A DNA stretch of 64,000 nucleotides from Ophiodon elongatus (GCA_016806645.1 JACSYO010000384.1:2007001-2071000), one strand, 5' to 3'. Shown: positions 1-18,086, counted from the first letter of the stretch. Numbers and translations: made by a program. Notes: generated from the sequence alone by a model not told the origin.

Positions 1-1811
1 ACCTCTGCAACAAACACATAAAAAAAGTTGGCAGAGTTGACTTGGTGCAGGCAGGTCAAGTCAAACATGAGTGTAATTATTTCCAGATGTGGCACAGGTC
101 GTTGGTGTGAGGTGTCTGTGTGTGCACGTCTATGTTAAAATGAACGCAACAGAAAGTGCCCACTTCCTGTATAAATTTAGTCTCTGCTCCCTTTCATTCC
201 TCTGTGCCCTGGATTGTATCATAAAAAAAACAACCCCACCCAGACTGAATAGATTGTATATTGGCTCCACAAGTGGTGTGTGAGGAGTCACCTATGAGAT
301 ATAGAAATGTATGGCGATAAAAAATGTGTAAGCACAGGAGATGCAAGGGGCGGGCAAAAATATCATATCATGTTTTTTCTGTTTTTTTTCAGGCAAGATC
401 ACGATCCACAAACTTAGCAGTTCTTTTTCAGTTGTTTTTTTAAGACCATTTTGCAAGTTACTGAACAGTACAATCAAATTAATTTCCCTCCTTTTTAAAA
501 AAAAAAAAAAAAAATCTGTTCTCAAATTTAACATTTAAAGTTGGTTTAAATATTTATCAGTTACTTTTCCAAATCCATATGAACCACTCTTCACATCGGC
601 ATTAATTAGATCTCTCACATTGCAATTATTTATATAGTAGCGGCGCTGGAGCCATAGATCTGCAACTAATACAACGCGCAATATAGCATAATATCAACTA
701 TCTCTCTATAAAGGCAGATCGTGGAGACATTTTAATCGTTCACAATCCAATATCGTCATTGCACAACCCTACAGATCAAAATCAAGCACAAATCATCAAT
801 AAAACAGCCATTTAGCGACTGGTCAGATTTTAGTATTTTCTTTTATTCTTTGATCACATAGCGCCATAATGAAATAAAAATGTTGCTAAATTTGGACCAT
901 TTTATCTAGGTCAAGTTGTTGTATGGCTGCTTGTGTTTATCTTAGAGAACGTTTGGCTTTTTAAATTGAGGTGTCAAGGTTTTTCTGTTATCAGTAATGA
1001 AACTCTCGGCACTACTACAGGAAAATGTCAAGCGATATCTAGCCCTATATGTTTAAATCGTCCTCCAAAAAAAATGTATGACGCTTAATGAAAGGCCAAA
1101 CATTATAGGTGCGAGTAATCCCCATCTCACCATGACAACCCCCCCCCACCCCACATCTCTTCCCACCTCCCCACTGACAAGCCCTAGATGTATTTCTTAA
1201 AAAGAGCCCAGGGTGACTGTTGTTGCTGCTTCAGGGAGACAGGATTACAGCAATATTTTAGTAACCCTTGCACTGAGAAAATAATCAACACAGGAAGGGC
1301 CTGAGTGATTATTGGGAAAATAAATGCATGATGCAGGGGGCTAATTCTGCCGTGGTGGGGGGGAAAGAAGAAAGAACCCTCCACTGCTTGGTATTCCAAA
1401 CACAGCATCCAATTCACGGGAACTAGCCTTGGGTTTATCTCTTTCACTTAATCGTCCATTCTCATGCAAATGACTGACCCTCGCTGTAATGTACATCACA
1501 TAAGTGAAAAAAGAGCCTATTTGAAAGGAGAGCTTTTCCAGCATATAGCCGTTAAACATTACTGATAACCATCAATGCTTTAACTCTGCCTTTTCATAAT
1601 ACAGCCAGGGTTTTTGGATGGAGGGGGGAACGAGGGGGTACACGAACATGACAAGTCAATGAGTCCCCCGTTTCTCCCCTCTGTTTTCCTAGTTATTTTT
1701 GTATTGATGGAAGCATTGGGGTACGAAGTGGGAGTGGTGGAAATAATCACCCCTGCCTTAACCTCTGCACGCGCACACACTCGCGTCATTACTTTTTACA
1801 CACATTCCCCT
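1..1811. other. Intronic stretch with no gene; one possible regulatory block
   Basis: It contains an A18 run at 497-514 and a possible hAT-like repeat end near 560-775, where TATCGTCATTGCACAACCCT resembles reversed ends of fish elements. A C-rich run lies at 1139-1153. The interval 1380-1560 has balanced composition and an ATGCAAAT octamer near 1464, and looks like conserved non-coding DNA. Nothing coding is supported. Confidence 0.5.

Positions 1812-1860
<49 letters not shown>
1812..1860. repeat. (CAG)16 trinucleotide repeat
   Basis: Sixteen uninterrupted CAG units followed by C. The surrounding + frame could encode a polyglutamine run, but there is no splice context, and the frame before and after is low complexity. 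An intronic triplet repeat is the simplest reading. Confidence 0.95.
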
Positions 1861-1861
<1 letters not shown>

Positions 1862-3172
1862 GCCAGCGCTCACTCTTCCATTTCCTCTTCTTTTGTGGCA
1901 AAGGGGTACGGAGGGCGCTCTAATACCCCGGGCCCCAGGTGTTTAAACAGTGGGCCTAAGGCCCTTATCTGTGCATATCAGAGTGGGACAGATAACCCTT
2001 GGCACTCCTCCTCAGTAAACCAAGAGCAGATTGAGCCCAGATAGCGGCCCATAGCGTTTGTTGCAGGTGATAACGATGTATGCACACACACATATAGCCT
2101 GCACGTTGAGGTGAGGCCAGTGGAAGGTTTACAAGCACACTGACACTTGTGTGCTTTGGCCACTATCAACCATTAACCACTGCTTTCTTCCTATACATTC
2201 ATGCCATGAGCAACTGGGTAGTTGGGTTCAAATGGCCCTCTGTTGACCGCTGGTTGTGTTAGTGGCTTAAGACAAAATGCAACAAATGGTTGGTAGATTC
2301 TGGCTTAAACTAATCTGTATTTGCACAAGGTTTCATTTGATTAAAGGTGCTATATTCAATATCCAGATTGAACCTTTTTATTGAACACACAGAGGGAGAG
2401 CAACTTCTTTCTCTGCTCAGGTAGACATTACTCCACTTTATCTTAACATAGCAACTAGTTGTTTACTAGCAAATTGATGCTATGAGTTTCATAGAGAGGA
2501 CATTTAAGCAATTTTGAGAATCATCTCTCCACTCAGGTGATACTAAAGCTAAAAGAGAAGTTTTATTGCATGTTTGCTTGATTGACAGGTGTCTTTCACA
2601 ATCAGCTGTGCTGGTTTCCACTTCCTCCTCCACCCTCTTTGCCCAAACGTTTGGTTCTCTGGCTCCATTTGACGAGCAGGATGAGTTGAATGAATCAGAT
2701 TTGCAGAGAAATCCATACTTTGGCTGTGTTTTCTGTTGGGATCTGTAGTAAATGAATGAATGGACTTTTGATGGTCGTGCTTGTGGTTTTAAAACAGTGT
2801 TGCACTGCTGAACCCATTTTGTGATCACAGTAGCTGCTACCGTCATCAAACGTCATTGATGTCCAACTCACTCACCAGATGTGCAACACTGGCCATGTGA
2901 TAGTGACTCTTATGATCAACTTGCAGCAACATTTGTATCTCTATTATTTCATTTGACCCTTTTTGTTATGTTTAGCATGGACCCCTGTCTAGCTAAATGG
3001 AGGGCTTAACAGCTGAGCATCAGAGTGCCCAAGAGTGCACGCTCAGGTCTGTTTGACTTTAATTCCGTCAGACATCTTTGCGTCTCGACCAAAATGTACG
3101 ACTGCGCATGCGTTAGAGAATCAGAATGTTGTTGTTTCAGGTTGTTAGATTCAGAAATTGTTTCTGTGTTAA
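1861..3172. other. Intronic stretch with no gene
   Basis: It contains a copy of a dispersed repeat at about 2341-2460 (listed separately). The remainder is mixed-composition intron in which no exon, RNA gene or regulatory signal could be supported. Confidence 0.45.
2341..2460 (-). repeat. Dispersed repeat family A, fragment 1
   Basis: CTGCTCAGGTAGACATTACT at about 2415-2434 recurs at about 24176-24195, and in degenerate inverted form near 57730-57765. The left edge TTAAAGGTGCT recurs near 57659. The family is unclassified and was detected only by these internal matches. Confidence 0.55.
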
Positions 3173-3514
3173 TAGGGATGCACTGACACCGATATCGGGT
3201 TGATATTGACTAAAATAGCTGGATCGGGTATTAGCGACAATCTATTCAAATAAATTTTATGTTCATAAGCTGTACGCTGGAATTTTTTGTTTTAGATTGC
3301 TGTTGTATTTATTTGTCAAATTTTGTTTTACAAGAATCAGAAAGCAATGTTGAAGTAAAGCCTGGTGTAGCCTTAAATATAAAATAATGATCCCACACAC
3401 AGTGAGGCATACAGCTTATTATTTATGGGATTGGTACACAGTATCGGCTGATACCCAAAGTCAAGACATCACTATAGGTATTGGGACCGAAGGACTCTGA
3501 TTGGTGCATCCCTA
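3173..3514. mobile_element. Non-autonomous inverted-repeat DNA element, hAT-like, 342 bp
   Basis: It begins TAGGGATGCACT and ends with GGTGCATCCCTA, giving 11-12 base terminal inverted repeats. Subterminal parts are also inverted: GGGTATTAGCGA near the left end and TCGGCTGATACCC near the right. This 'tagggatgcacc-gata' pattern is common in fish genomes. Clear 8-base target duplications are not visible, so the hAT assignment is by resemblance. No transposase remains. Confidence 0.7.
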
Positions 3515-4596
3515 TCTGTAAGGGAAGAACGATATGTGCCAGCAGTTCGGAAAAATGATCTGACGCACTACACTAAAATGAGAGTGCTGTTGTTCGATGA
3601 AATGGAGCATTTTATTTCCATATGAATTAACAGAAGGGTAAGTTAAAATGGGTGAAAGAAAAACTTAAAATGCTCAATAGCACCTCTTTTGAAGGACTTT
3701 ATTGCTAGTGAGGTTGACTATGGTTATGATGAGACATGAGACTGTCCAATATTCCTGAGAATAAGAAAATGTTGTCTGTAGCTAATGTGATCACTGAAAA
3801 TGTAACCTAGTTAGCTTTGCAAAACATTTCATTAAATGGCATGAACATAAGTAACTGTTGCTCCGTTTGCTCAGACAAAGTGCCCAGAGAACATACAGTC
3901 CATCAGCGCTCCCAATACACGAGTTCGCTCCGAGGCTCGGAGTGGCTATTTACAAATGCACCCAATGTCTCAGTCCTGCTCGCTGTATACAGTACCTCAC
4001 CTTTGATCTTTTAAATAACTAAAACTAAAGCGGTTTCAAGCTTATGATCCTAACCTCTAAAACTGTGCAAGCATTTTCCTGCTTCCTGAAAGAAGCCCGT
4101 CAACAAAGCATCCATTACATGGCAGTGGATTACCCTCTATTTGAAATCACTCAGTGAGCTAAGTCTCCCCAGCTTGCACTCAGAGGTACAGTACATGTTG
4201 GTGTAATAATCCAACGGCACAAAAAGCCTCACTCAACGAAAACACTTCTCCAAGAAATACCTCAACCACAGACAACAGCGGAGGGCTTATTCAAGCCCGG
4301 CTGCCACATCGTCTCCCTTTTTATCTTCACACAGGTGCTTTTTTTGCCCTTATTGGAGGCGCGGTGTTTTGTTCATGCCCCTGAGGAACTGGCGCTTTGA
4401 CCGGGCCCACGGTGATAGCCACAGCCGAGGCAGCTGCTGGCTGAGGCCCAATTATAGACGGGCTTTAAAAGGCTCTGGTTGAACCGTAAAGATTTACACC
4501 GCCATCGCTCTGATCTCAGATCTGGGCTCTGTCCTCACTGTCAGGATAGGGAGATGCATCGATTAAAGACTTAACACGGGGGGCTACATCAAGTGG

Positions 4597-4597
<1 letters not shown>
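3515..4597. other. Intronic stretch with no gene
   Basis: AT-rich up to about 4250, then more balanced around 4260-4560 with stretches that look unique. No exon signals or repeats with definable ends were seen. Confidence 0.4.

Positions 4598-4643
<46 letters not shown>
4598..4643. repeat. (AC)23 microsatellite
   Basis: An uninterrupted AC dinucleotide run, 46 bases. Confidence 0.97.
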
Positions 4644-9117
<4,474 letters not shown>

Positions 9118-9290
9118 AGGCTACAACTATGATTTTTTTTTTTAATTCTTCAATCAATCTGTAACATTTCAGAAACGCCCAAGATCATACAAGTTCTGTT
9201 TGGTATTTTTCCTTGACAAATTACTTGAATGATTATCAAAACTGGTCTTTTGTTTTTTGGTGATTGACTAATCAATCCATCAGATGTATT
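9118..9290. mobile_element. Degenerate hAT-like non-autonomous element fragment
   Basis: GGCTACAACTATGATT near 9118 and GATTGACTAATCAATCCATC near 9260 resemble the two ends of a very common teleost element whose ends read 'gggctgcaactaacgatt'. The copy is diverged and its edges are approximate. Confidence 0.5.
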
Positions 9291-9640
9291 CATAAAGCGC
9301 ATTTAAAAACAAATCCTGTTGACCAAAGTCCTATACAGATCAGATCAGAGCAGGTAGCTAAAAACGACAACATAAACATTAATGTACACAGCTCATAGGC
9401 ACAGATAAACAACGCACAGGCATAAGCACAAGTCAAACATCAGTCAAATCAGGGAGATTCCAACGCTACAGATTTTGTTTGAGCCTGGACTTAAAAGAGT
9501 AAAGGGAGGGGACGGATCAGATCGGGAAAGGGATGCTGTTCCACATTTTTGGGGCTGCAACCGCTGTGCTTAAGTTTAGATCCCGGGACAGTCAGAAGAA
9601 AGTCAGCCCACCTGAGGGACTTGGAGGAAAAATAGATTAT
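9285..9640. repeat. Teleost interspersed repeat (retroelement-tail-like)
   Basis: The order 'cataaagcgcatttaaaa', 'gaccaaagtcctatacagatc', 'gttccacattttggggc' follows a repeat frequently seen across fish genomes. I recognise the pattern from memory but cannot name the family. There are no definable ends or open frame. Confidence 0.5.
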
Positions 9641-9689
9641 TATACATAACCCTAGATTATATATATTAATTGTGTAGGCCCACCACATC

Positions 9690-12600
9690 CTAAATATACA
9701 ATGTTCACAGATATTTTAGAAAATCAAGTGTTCTCCACAAACCGATGCAGTTCGATGGACAGAAAAAGCACCCAGTTGAATTAGAGTGGAAATGTCTTAG
9801 TGGCTTCAGCACAGAGTGAGCTTTGATGGTGTTTGGAGCCGCGAGTTTGATCCAGCATTTTGTCAGAGTGATTGGTCTCAGGCTTTAGCCCCACCTCCAC
9901 ATTCCCTCTATCCTTCCCTGCTCCCAAGTCTCACACAGGGACAAAGGCTAAAGTGTCTGTGGGATGGGGTTGCGATGCTGGTTTGGAGGGGGTTGACCCC
10001 CTCGGAGGACCTGACAGGGGCCCTTCTTTTTTTTTTTTTTTTCTAATCCCCATTCTGAGTGGGCACAGAAGGGAGAGAACCCATAGTCTAACACCCATGA
10101 GAGAGTCTATTGTGAGCCGTGGGCTCTGTTACAGTAGGATGGATGCAGGGGTCTCAGGCCCAGATAAACGCCGGGGTCAGCCAGGCCCCCGTTATTTACA
10201 GTAGGCCCTTTCATTGCCTGAGTGAAACAGGAGCCTATGGTGGAGGTGGAGGTGGTGGGAGGGCTTCAGGGGACGACCACTGTTTGTGCTCAGCCAGGCC
10301 TCCACTATAGGTCAAAGAGCACGGGGGGTGGGTCCACAGGGGTTACAGACCTGACTTTTGTCTGGGCGTTGGGGGGGGTGTTGCTGCTTCATTGGGGGAA
10401 AAGAAAAGGTAGGAGGGGGGGTGGTTGGCTTCAGAGAGAAAAGCCTATAGTGATGACTTCCACAGAGACCTTTTCTGTGATGTGACTTAAGAATATGTAC
10501 TGAGGGCTGAAGGGTTTGTGAAAAAAAATAAATCGGATAGGCACTATAGCCGGCCCTACAGCTGACTGAATATGCTGGGGAAATATATTTTTATCTAAAA
10601 CTGCAACTCTTGAAAATGGGAGAATGCAGTCTTTCAAGTCTCGATGACGATTTGGAAATGAAAAACCATAGTTGGAGGGGAAAAACAGGCTTAATTAAGG
10701 TGGAGAACCTGCTGCACCTATACCAACACAAAGAGCGACGGCAGGAGAACTCAATAGGTGCTCTTTTGTCAGGGTGTCGGTCAGAAAAGTGAAAATTCAA
10801 CAGCATCCCAAATGACTGCATGCTGGCTTCAATTGTCCTGAAGTGACTTTGACCTACATAAGCAAAGCACAGAACTCGATCCACTATTGGAGCAAAAGAA
10901 ACATACAGTACATGCTTAAAGTAGTAATAAGGTTCACAGCTACTTGCTAAAACCCAATGCTTCAGAATCAGTTATTAAGGTCATCTTCATTCTCACATGA
11001 CATACAATACTCTGCAATAATCCAAAACCCAAATGGTCTCCGAGCAGGCTGGAGTAAAAGGCTGGATAAACACTCTTTCACCTCTACACTGAAACAGTTG
11101 CTGTCAAGTACATTTATTAAGCTTAATCCCACACGATCCATTACCAACCCAATTCCTGTTTTTTGCCTTTAATTAAGAAACGAGAAGTTGCCAAGGGCCA
11201 GAACCGGTACCATCTGCCAGAAGACTCGAGCATAATCTTGCCATAATCTTAGTGTCAACCTTCCATGTTGGGAGGACGGAGGAAAAAGCCAGCGGACACG
11301 TACAATAAGGACCGCGTTCTCTCAGGCATTCATTTGCCGGAACCGATTTTATTATTTTTACTCGGACAATGACAGGAGGGGTTAAAGGTCAGCAGGCGAG
11401 AACTTTACAGATGAAGCAGGTTTGCGGCAGTTTGGTTTGACCCCCCACCTCTCACCCCTATTGTCCTGATAGAACACAAAGGCTCCTGTCAAACTCTAGT
11501 GGTCAGCGCTTCAGCCAAACCTGCCAAACCGCAGCAGCACAGGGTTTGAATCTGGCAGAAGCGCCACCATTGACCAATCAGGAGACAGAGAGAGAGGTAA
11601 TAGTTTGTCTTCTCGGAAAACTTATCTTGATCTCTTTCTTACTTTTTTTGTTCAGAGTTGCAGTCTGTGGTGGAACATCATTTTCTTAAGTTCAATATTG
11701 AGGTACTTTACAGATTCATATTAAAGCTTGTATTTCAAGGCCATACGACAACAGAATATGTATTTTTTTTAAATTAGGTATACTTGTATATTCATCCTGT
11801 TTTCCAGAAATTCCACAAAGAACATTTGGTTAGAAATAAACTATTAATTAAACTACTACTCCTATTTACCAGTGTAACAAATAAAATAAAGAATGAAAAG
11901 AAAAAATGAAATGCTTCTGGAAAACACACACACAGTATTTACATAGGATAGCATTGGATAGGAACCATGACTTCTGTCTAATAAGAGGTTGGAGAGTTGA
12001 AGGTTGGATTAGATGGTTTAAGAAATTTAGCTTTAAAAGAAGAAAATAATAATTGTTCTTTTCGAGTCTTTCATGCTGAAAGAAAGAACCCACATAACTA
12101 CACAGAATTTTTATTTTTTGCTGTTTAAGCTTTCATCCAACCATTGTCTATTTGTTGTGGACTAAGAAGTAATTTATTCTAATAAATCCTATAAAAGGCA
12201 GATGGCTAATATTCTTTTGGCCCCATAAAGCTACGTTTCAAACACAACAGAGCTCTGCAGCAGGTATTACTCAAATGCTACTGTCCTCATTAATCCATCC
12301 GTAACAGCCCTTGTGGTGGCTCGCATTAAAAACCGAGTCAGTGGACAAAGTCCCTTTGACATTTTTTCACCTCGAAAGAGAAAAATAACATGCAAAAGGT
12401 AAAACCGGATGGGATAACGGAGCCCAGCTGCAGCACGAAAAGGGCTTGCCGGCATTACATTTACTCTGCTCATGTCTTGCTTTCTGTCTTCTAAATACCC
12501 TTGACATATTACGGAGGAGATCAAAAGCTCAGGAGAGAGATGTGGGCTGCATGTGGGTGTCAAGGTACAATGTAGGCCGCCTTGGACTAGCGTTCTGGTC

Positions 12601-12719
12601 GACGGATAGTTCAGCGGAGTTAAATTTAAACATCATCTTGTTGAAATTCACAAGAAGTAAATTAACAAGTTGTCATCGTCATTTAGCGTAGTTGAAGAAT
12701 CAACAAACCTTTTTCTATG
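9690..12719. other. Intronic stretch with no gene; candidate conserved block and poly-T
   Basis: Holds a T16 run near 10027-10042, G-rich patches at 10245-10260, 10369-10380 and 10410-10425, and a unique-looking block at 11165-11400. At 11497-11553 an A-box-like CTAGTGGTCAGCGCT and a B-box-like GGGTTTGAATCT lie about 45 bases apart, so this could be an old tRNA-derived SINE head. No coding support. Confidence 0.35.
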
Positions 12720-12972
12720 AAGCAAAGTGCCAAACCCTCTACGGTTCCAGCTCATTACATGTCATGGTTTGATGCTTTTCTTTTGTTTTATGTCATCGTA
12801 AATTAGATATCTTTTTGATTTTCGGTAAAAGCAAGACATTTGAAAATGTTAATTTGGGCTCTGGGAACAGTTGACTATGGGAGTCTTTATGGCAATTTAT
12901 AGACTAAATGATTAATCACTCAAACAATTATTAACAGATAAATCCATACTGGAAATAATCAATAGCAAGGAG
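12720..12972 (+). mobile_element. hAT-like non-autonomous element, 3' part
   Basis: The order of motifs matches a very common teleost element: AGTGCCAAACCCTCT, GGTTCCAGCTC, AAGCAAGACATTTGAAAATG, TTGGGCTCTGGGA, then TTTATAGACTAAATGATTAA and AACAGATAAATCC. The terminal part is diverged and truncated near 12972. The family is widespread in fish, and its hAT origin is usual opinion rather than shown here. Confidence 0.75.
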
Positions 12973-15900
12973 CGTTCTGATGAGGATGGAGAAGTTCATT
13001 CGCACAATGGTGATGACCTCTACAATATATATATATATAAAAAAAAAAAAAAGCTGTCCTCATAGTGTGTCAGTCATATGACAAATAAATGTGTCAGGCA
13101 AATCAATACCTTCACTATGAATCATTGTGTGCTTTCTACTTTATTTACATTTTATTAAATTCTTCTAACATAAAATACTGTTTGAATAAATGTATAATCT
13201 CCAGAATGTCAGGCTCTTTAGCTTTGGACACCAAACTCTAAATTAATTGAATTGCAAAAATAGTTGCTTGACAATGACATGAGGCAAAGAGTCCAAATAA
13301 AACGAGTCCGTCACGTCTGCCAGACTGTCTTTATGTACTTGTGGTCAGGGAGGAGCCTCATTAACCGCTCCATTAATAAAGCCCTTATTAAATACTATAA
13401 TTAAATAATACAAATTAAAGGCCAGTATCGAGCTGCTAATATGAACCTAGCTTCAGTTTGTCGACTACCCACGTCTCTTCTTTTTGGATACTTGGGCTGA
13501 CATTGTCTTTGAAGTGAACAGTAGAAATGGCAACGGCCGATGTGTCCGTTTGTTGGCCAGTATGTCGGCAGGGTCTGTACCAGCCCTCAGAGGTCAGTGG
13601 ACATGGTACAGCTTTCACATGGCCCTGAGGTCCTGACCCCCACCTTTGTTGGCCATATTCACCCCCCCCCCCCCTCCTCCCAGCAAGGACCGAAGCCCTT
13701 TGAGCCGAGCCCTCAACCCCCCGCAGAGCGCGCCCCTTCAGCACATTAATAGTGGCACTGGAACTAATTGCCCAACCTTAGATGTGCTTGAGACCCAGAT
13801 TGCCTCAGCTGCCAGTGCGCCACAAACCCCCCAACACTCCACCCCAAACAGAAGAAAACCTTCAAAAGAAGAATCGCAAAATTGCTGGTTTCTCTGCCCA
13901 GTCCTTTGGTAATACACAGCTCTCCTCTTCAAAGGGCTTCCTTTATTTCTTTGTGTTACTGTAAATGTGCATCCATTCAAGCTTGTTTTGAAAACATCAC
14001 CCTCCCCTTTCTTGCCGCGCTTTCGATTTTTGTCTCGCCATTCAGCGGTGGCATTGGTTTCGCTTTTACTCCCGCAAGAAGACTGACAAGTACTCACTAT
14101 GTAGCTCGCGCCTTGGCGAGACCTTCCCACACATGCCATCCACCGCCATTTTGTTGCTAACCCCGTCAGGCACGATAAAGCGCCGAATCACCCTTTTGTA
14201 TTCCGCACATGTATCGGTAATCCTTCCCATCATTCGCAAATATTTTCTTTCAGGCTTGCACTTTGAACTGTGAATTGCAGTGCGGGTGTAAAGTGGTGTC
14301 TAGCACCAGACTGTTGCTGTTAACACTGTCACGTCTGCCGTCTACTCGGCTGCATTCAGCGTCGCCCGAGTTCAAAGAGGCACTGAAAAAGAGGGAAGCA
14401 GCCTGAGAGGCGTTTTATGATTTTATTGGGCCAGAGGAAGCATTGTTTGGAAGGTGTTGGACTGTTATCTGTAGTGACATTATGAGAGACAAAGCACATA
14501 CTCTGTCTGCTTTGTGTTTGTGGATGCTTGTGTGGATATAATGTATTCTAGCAATTAGTTACAGTGTATTGGTGTGGAATTGTGTGCGTTTCTTTATCAC
14601 CTAATTTCCAGTTGTCTAATTTTAGTGTAGGACCGGGTCGGGAATATGAAGCCTTTCTTTCGGGTAAACGTCCAAAGCATGTCCCTCTGTCTGTCAGGTC
14701 AGTTTAAGTCTTCATATTTGTGTCCGTGTGGATGTGCGTTTGCCAGATCCCAGAAACACTTTCTAAATATGTGCAAAAATACCTACACAGATAAGCATCC
14801 TGGCTTCCATTTTTTCCTTCACTTTCATTCCACCAAATGTTTTTTTTTTTTTTACTCGATTTGCACGGCACTGGCTGTGATGGCACCAAAGAAAATGTCT
14901 CTGCAAATATATTGAAATGGTGAAGACAGTAGGACAAACAAACACTATAACCTGGGAAATCATTGTTATTTCAAGGATCATGTGGGAATGTAATTGGAAT
15001 TTACCCGAGAACATTGATGTTTTACCCTATGTCTGATTGTCATACATGAGGGGATGGGATTGTTTTAACAAGATACAAATTAATTTTCCACTACTGTATT
15101 CTTTTTTTTTTCAATCTTACGGAGTCAATTCAGTGTGTCTAGAGGGGAAACCATATGTGGGAAATGGAAGAAAGAAAATTATCATTATGGCCCATTGATG
15201 CCATTTTTTTCAACAGTCAACTCAATTGTAAAGATGTTCATGATTTGATATGACTCTGAGGGGTTGATGTTGTGTACATCTGAGGAGGAGTCGGCTTTGT
15301 ATTGAACCACCACTTTCAGGCACAGAATGAGTAAAACACAGGCCTTGTTTGACAAAATAACTTCCAGCAAAGGTCCACTTTGTAGATTCTAGTTGTTCCA
15401 AGAGCCCCACTGGGATGCTCCTGGTGGTTCCTGTTCATTTAGCTGCTTCTGGCCTGTTCATGGAGTAACCGTCCACATCTAAAGTTAGAAATCTTGACCC
15501 AGAAGTTACTATCCCACCTCTCTGTCTCAGAGTGACCTTATTAATATTAATAAAAATAGAGTATTTGAGCACCTAGTTGACTGGTGCAGTAGGGACACGG
15601 CCATCTTTCAGTCGTTGTGCACATTTAGCCTGGACTTAATGGTGGAACCATCTAGACCTTTGGCTATAACATACAGTGTAGGTCATACAACACAGGCAAA
15701 GGACTTGTTTGATTTAGAAAGTACTTTCATTTCATATTTTTATCACAAACACTCACTTTCCCTGGTTCTGAGTTGAGGGTAAATTATGGGAGTTGTGGTC
15801 TTTGTTTTAATGTCACGTAAATCTTACAAGAACTCTGATCACACACGAAGTCTTCATAAAAGTCATTACCATCCATGGAAAACACTGGTAATGTTTTTAT

Positions 15901-18086
15901 TGGGAGAGGGGGTTCTCGTCCAAAAATACCTTTTTTACTGTCTGTTAATTCATTCAGTGAGCTCTTAAAGATGCTAGTTAAAATAAACAGGAATAGTAGA
16001 GAACGCATTTACAGTGTGTGTAAATACTGCTTTTCTTTATTTTCATTCATCCATTTGTACTTGGGCGAGTTGGTTCTGTTTGCGTACATGTGTGCATGTC
16101 TTCTCACCTTGACCTGCTTCTTTGCTGCATTGTGTTTTTATCTGCTGTTACATCAGCTCAGGTTCCATACATTTATCCTTATTATGTAAGGTGTCAGCCC
16201 ACAAGATGGGAAGTGGCTCACCTGTGTTTTATCGTTTTTCTTTTCTGGATTGTTTAGTTGTTTTTTTTTAACTGCTACGTGGAGACCCTTTTAAGGTGTG
16301 CATTACAGATGTGTTTATTTTCACTTGTTTCATTTGTTTACCTGTAGAATGTGGAGCTGTGAAAAATATATAAATATATTGCAATCAATCAAAAAATATC
16401 CTACTTACCTCCTTATTAATAGGCAAAAAAAAAGAATTATGTAAAAATGGAAGGGATTCGGTTTTATAATACAAAATTAGATATCTATTTTTAAATAATA
16501 TTTAAACAAAAACATTTATTTGTCAGTCTTTTTATCTGGTGGCTATAGTAAAAAACAAAAAGTGTGTTGAGGTTATATGAGAGACTTTGGACTTTTTACC
16601 TCAGCATTTATAAGATCCAGGCTATGACCCTGACTGTATTCATGCTGTTGCCACTAGCTATTTTAATATAGTAACAACAACTGAAATTGGCTGAAGGATG
16701 AGTTTCATCCGCACAAGCTGAAGAAGTGTTATGCAGTTAGCACCTGCAGCACGTTGGACGATGCCAGTAATACACAAAGGAGCATTGACTCCAGATCATT
16801 GTACTGCTAACCCAAGAATTTTTGTAAAATGTAGATAAAATGTCAGATTAGGTGTGATCCAATATTCAGGCCATAATGTGAAATAAAATGATCCATTGAA
16901 GCCAAGACTGATGAAATTCTTTGAGGTTCAGCAGCTCTTCAAAGAAATAGTAGCAGCTCCTTTCAGAAGTGTTCAAGTTATGTCTCCGCTTTTAAAAGGA
17001 GCTGATGCCTCATCCTCGAGGTTTTGACTGAGCCAAGGTTAATGTTCCCATATCATCAAACTGCATTCAGAGACATAAAAATGCATCTATGGGTCCTTTT
17101 TGACTGAATAAAAAGTGAAAAAAATAGCTAATTTCCTTTGAAAATGTCCCTTTTATACCTTTTTAATGCTATAGACTTTGTCATTCCAAGTGCCTCAGAC
17201 AACTCATGCAGTTGTAATCACAAAGTAACCTCCATCCTTTACTTTTATTTATTCAGCCTTACGATTGAGAGGACACATAATGAGGGTTTGGCCATGTTGT
17301 GACATGAAAAGCTGAAACACTCAAAAGCTCTTTTGGTTCTGTAGGGCCGCATGTGCTCACTGAGACTCGTCGGCTCTACCTGCTCTCTTCAAAATATGGC
17401 ATCTCGTACTTCAGTTTGCACGCTGCCAAATAATCCATCATAGCACACATTTCTTCTTGCTCCTTTTTATATAAACTCCACAGCAGCAGCAGCAGCAGCA
17501 TTGTGTCTGCCGGCCGGTCAGATAATCCTTCATGGAAATGTAGCCGCTGACAGATGTGTGCATGGCTATCAAGAATTACAGTCACGATAAGAAAGAATGA
17601 ACTTTATCCCCTTGTTGCAACAATACAGCGATGGAGCTCTGCACTGTTATTCTATGGTAAACATACTTCACATGATGTGCCAGCTGTAATCCCGATGACC
17701 ACGCACTTCAAATCTCCATCCGCTGCTGACGTGGACGGCTTCTGTTCCTGCTGCTGTAATAATTCTTCTGTAATAAGCCGTATTCTGCCATGTAGTGAGC
17801 AGGACTCCTCCTACGTCACAGGTTAACCTGTTGATCGGTCTTTGAGTGATGCGAGGTGACAGACGCCGGATGAACTGAGACGCGTTCATCATCATCAATC
17901 AGTTCCAGGTTGCTTGTCTAGTGTTCCCTTTAATCCCCCGTCGACCAGTCCTGGGTGACATGATACTGGGAGTGATGTCGGGATATTTCATTATTTAATT
18001 TCATTATTTTCATTTCATACATCATTTTCGGAGCGTGACCCAAAGAAGTAATAGTATGAGTAATAAGTTATAGAGTTATAGTAATA
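12973..18086. other. Intronic stretch with candidate regulatory blocks, no gene
   Basis: The interval 13351-13450 carries a dense run of TTAA/TAAT motifs next to balanced sequence. Blocks 14000-14200, 16690-16790 and 17230-17380 also look non-repetitive. It includes a short (AT)n/(A)n run near 13028-13052, a C14 run near 13661-13674, a T13 run near 14841-14853 and a (CAG)5-6 run near 17481-17500. No exon could be supported. Confidence 0.35.

Noticed and set aside
1614..1946. Possible polyglutamine protein or exon on +
   Set aside because: The polyglutamine comes from (CAG)16. Flanking residues show no family and no convincing splice sites bound the frame.
9798..9855. Possible tRNA-derived SINE head (TAGTGGCTTCAGCAC and GAGTTTGATCC)
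   Set aside because: The B-box match is weak and there is no body or tail repeat to support it.
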